Positions 14,920 to 15,368 of a stretch of DNA of 15,368 nucleotides are shown here, piece after piece; within the stretch, counting starts at the first letter, position 1; every line of letters starts with the position of its first letter. Below the pieces are notes generated by a model, which was not told the origin of the DNA, did no database searches, and saw only the letters and a program-made list of their open reading frames with translations. The position numbers and the translations under genes were made by a program. The stretch lies in the NCBI GenBank assembly GCA_964413365.1, contig CAYPRM010000032.1, forward strand, positions 1 to 15,368, in the 5' to 3' direction. This DNA is from RGIG4608 sp964413365 (lineage in GTDB: Bacteria; Bacillota; Clostridia; Oscillospirales; CAG-272).

Positions 14920-15368
14920 TCAAACATCGGCTGTGCCAAGGACGACTTCTGTTCTACGGCTGACTTGACCGCCCTTAGTTGAAAAGGTGTCATCCGAACT
15001 TATATTCCTATCACCATCGTCAAAATTAATAAGTACGAAATCCCCATAGTCGGGATTAGCGAACTTATAGTCGCCACCTGACGCATTTTCCTTAAGAGTA
15101 ATGGTGTAATCTGAAACAATACAGCCAACAATGCATATATCCCCGTCTCCCGTATTAGCCAGAATAAAATCGTCCGACGAGGTGTTGTAAATTGCGAGGG
15201 TATACCGCCCTGCGTTCCAATTTCCCACCAGCTCACATGCATCACTACCGGTTATAAGTGTCTTAGTGCCGTCTCTTGTCATGAGAGCGAACTGCGCACT
15301 ATTTACAACAAGTTCCTCCAGCTTGAGATCGGTATACCTTGCATATACCGCCGCCTGAGTGGGATCGT
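14920..15368 (-). CDS. Array protein H, C-terminal part only (cut by window edge)
   Basis: About 149 codons are visible, open to the right edge and ending at a TGA at 14920. The reading starts DPTQAAVYARYTDLKLEELV and continues with RDGTKTLITGSD, IYNTSSDDFILANTGDGDI, IVSDYTITLKENASGG and DDGDRNISSDDTF. It aligns almost throughout with the C-terminus of gene C, which has IYNTSSDEFILANTGKDADI, IVSDHAITLKENTTRGE and DDGDKNISSQDTF. It is therefore a member of the same family, with the beta-helix end in view. The N-terminal half and start are outside the window. No C-terminal anchor is present. It precedes G as C precedes B. Confidence 0.88.
   Translation of the reverse strand, partial: DPTQAAVYARYTDLKLEELVVNSAQFALMTRDGTKTLITGSDACELVGNWNAGRYTLAIYNTSSDDFILANTGDGDICIVGCIVSDYTITLKENASGGDYKFANPDYGDFVLINFDDGDRNISSDDTFSTKGGQVSRRTEVVLGTADV

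Noticed and set aside
6492..15368. LPXTG sortase substrates or WxL-domain proteins
   Set aside because: No LPXTG motif, C-terminal hydrophobic segment with a basic tail, or paired WxL motifs were found in any copy.
1..15368. tRNA, rRNA, insertion sequence or integrase genes
   Set aside because: I saw no cloverleaf, rRNA core sequence, transposase motif or attachment-site pair. The array is not visibly flanked by a mobile element within the window.

Overview
The window looks chromosomal and comes from a low-to-mid GC Firmicute, most likely an uncultured gut Clostridia. This rests on the canonical S10-spc ribosomal gene order, strong AGGAGG-type ribosome binding sites, and Sec-type signal peptides typical of Gram-positives. 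The genus cannot be fixed by eye.

Region 1 (1-4566, minus strand) is the start of the S10 operon in the usual order: rpsJ, rplC, rplD, rplW, rplB, rpsS, rplV and rpsC, with rpsC cut by the window edge. Gaps between genes are about 12-20 bp or an overlap, except for a 127-bp hairpin-bearing gap between rpsJ and rplC. A near-consensus promoter (TTGATT, 17 bp, TATAAT) lies about 400 nt upstream of rpsJ. The transcript should therefore carry a long, hairpin-rich leader.

Region 2 (4567-5838) holds an AT-rich divergent spacer, a plus-strand gene for a polytopic membrane protein of unknown function, and a perfect 22-bp palindrome with A and T tracts that can terminate transcription from both sides.

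Region 3 (5836-15368, minus strand) is the unusual part. A small single-pass membrane protein lies downstream of a tandem array of eight related genes, transcribed from the right edge leftwards. I call them H, G, F, E, D, C, B and A in transcription order. Each complete copy encodes a signal peptide, a low-complexity linker, a recurring N-terminal module (pattern VDIxWxxMxFTYT ... GxWD..H.Y ... W ... NHSN) and a C-terminal part with right-handed beta-helix signatures (DLGGHT, NGT). No LPXTG or other anchor is visible. I do not recognise the family by name. The proteins are presumably exported surface or secreted factors.

The array shows active rearrangement. B and G share 165 bp of identical DNA over the ribosome binding site, signal peptide and linker, while the rest of the two genes is diverged. 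C/B and H/G look like an old duplicated gene pair. C is split by a perfect 188-bp tandem duplication whose removal would restore a 446-codon frame. D is a short frameshifted relic. A REP-like palindrome and another long perfect hairpin sit between array members. Together this suggests a recombining, possibly phase-variable family of exported beta-helix proteins. Biological function is inferred only from architecture.
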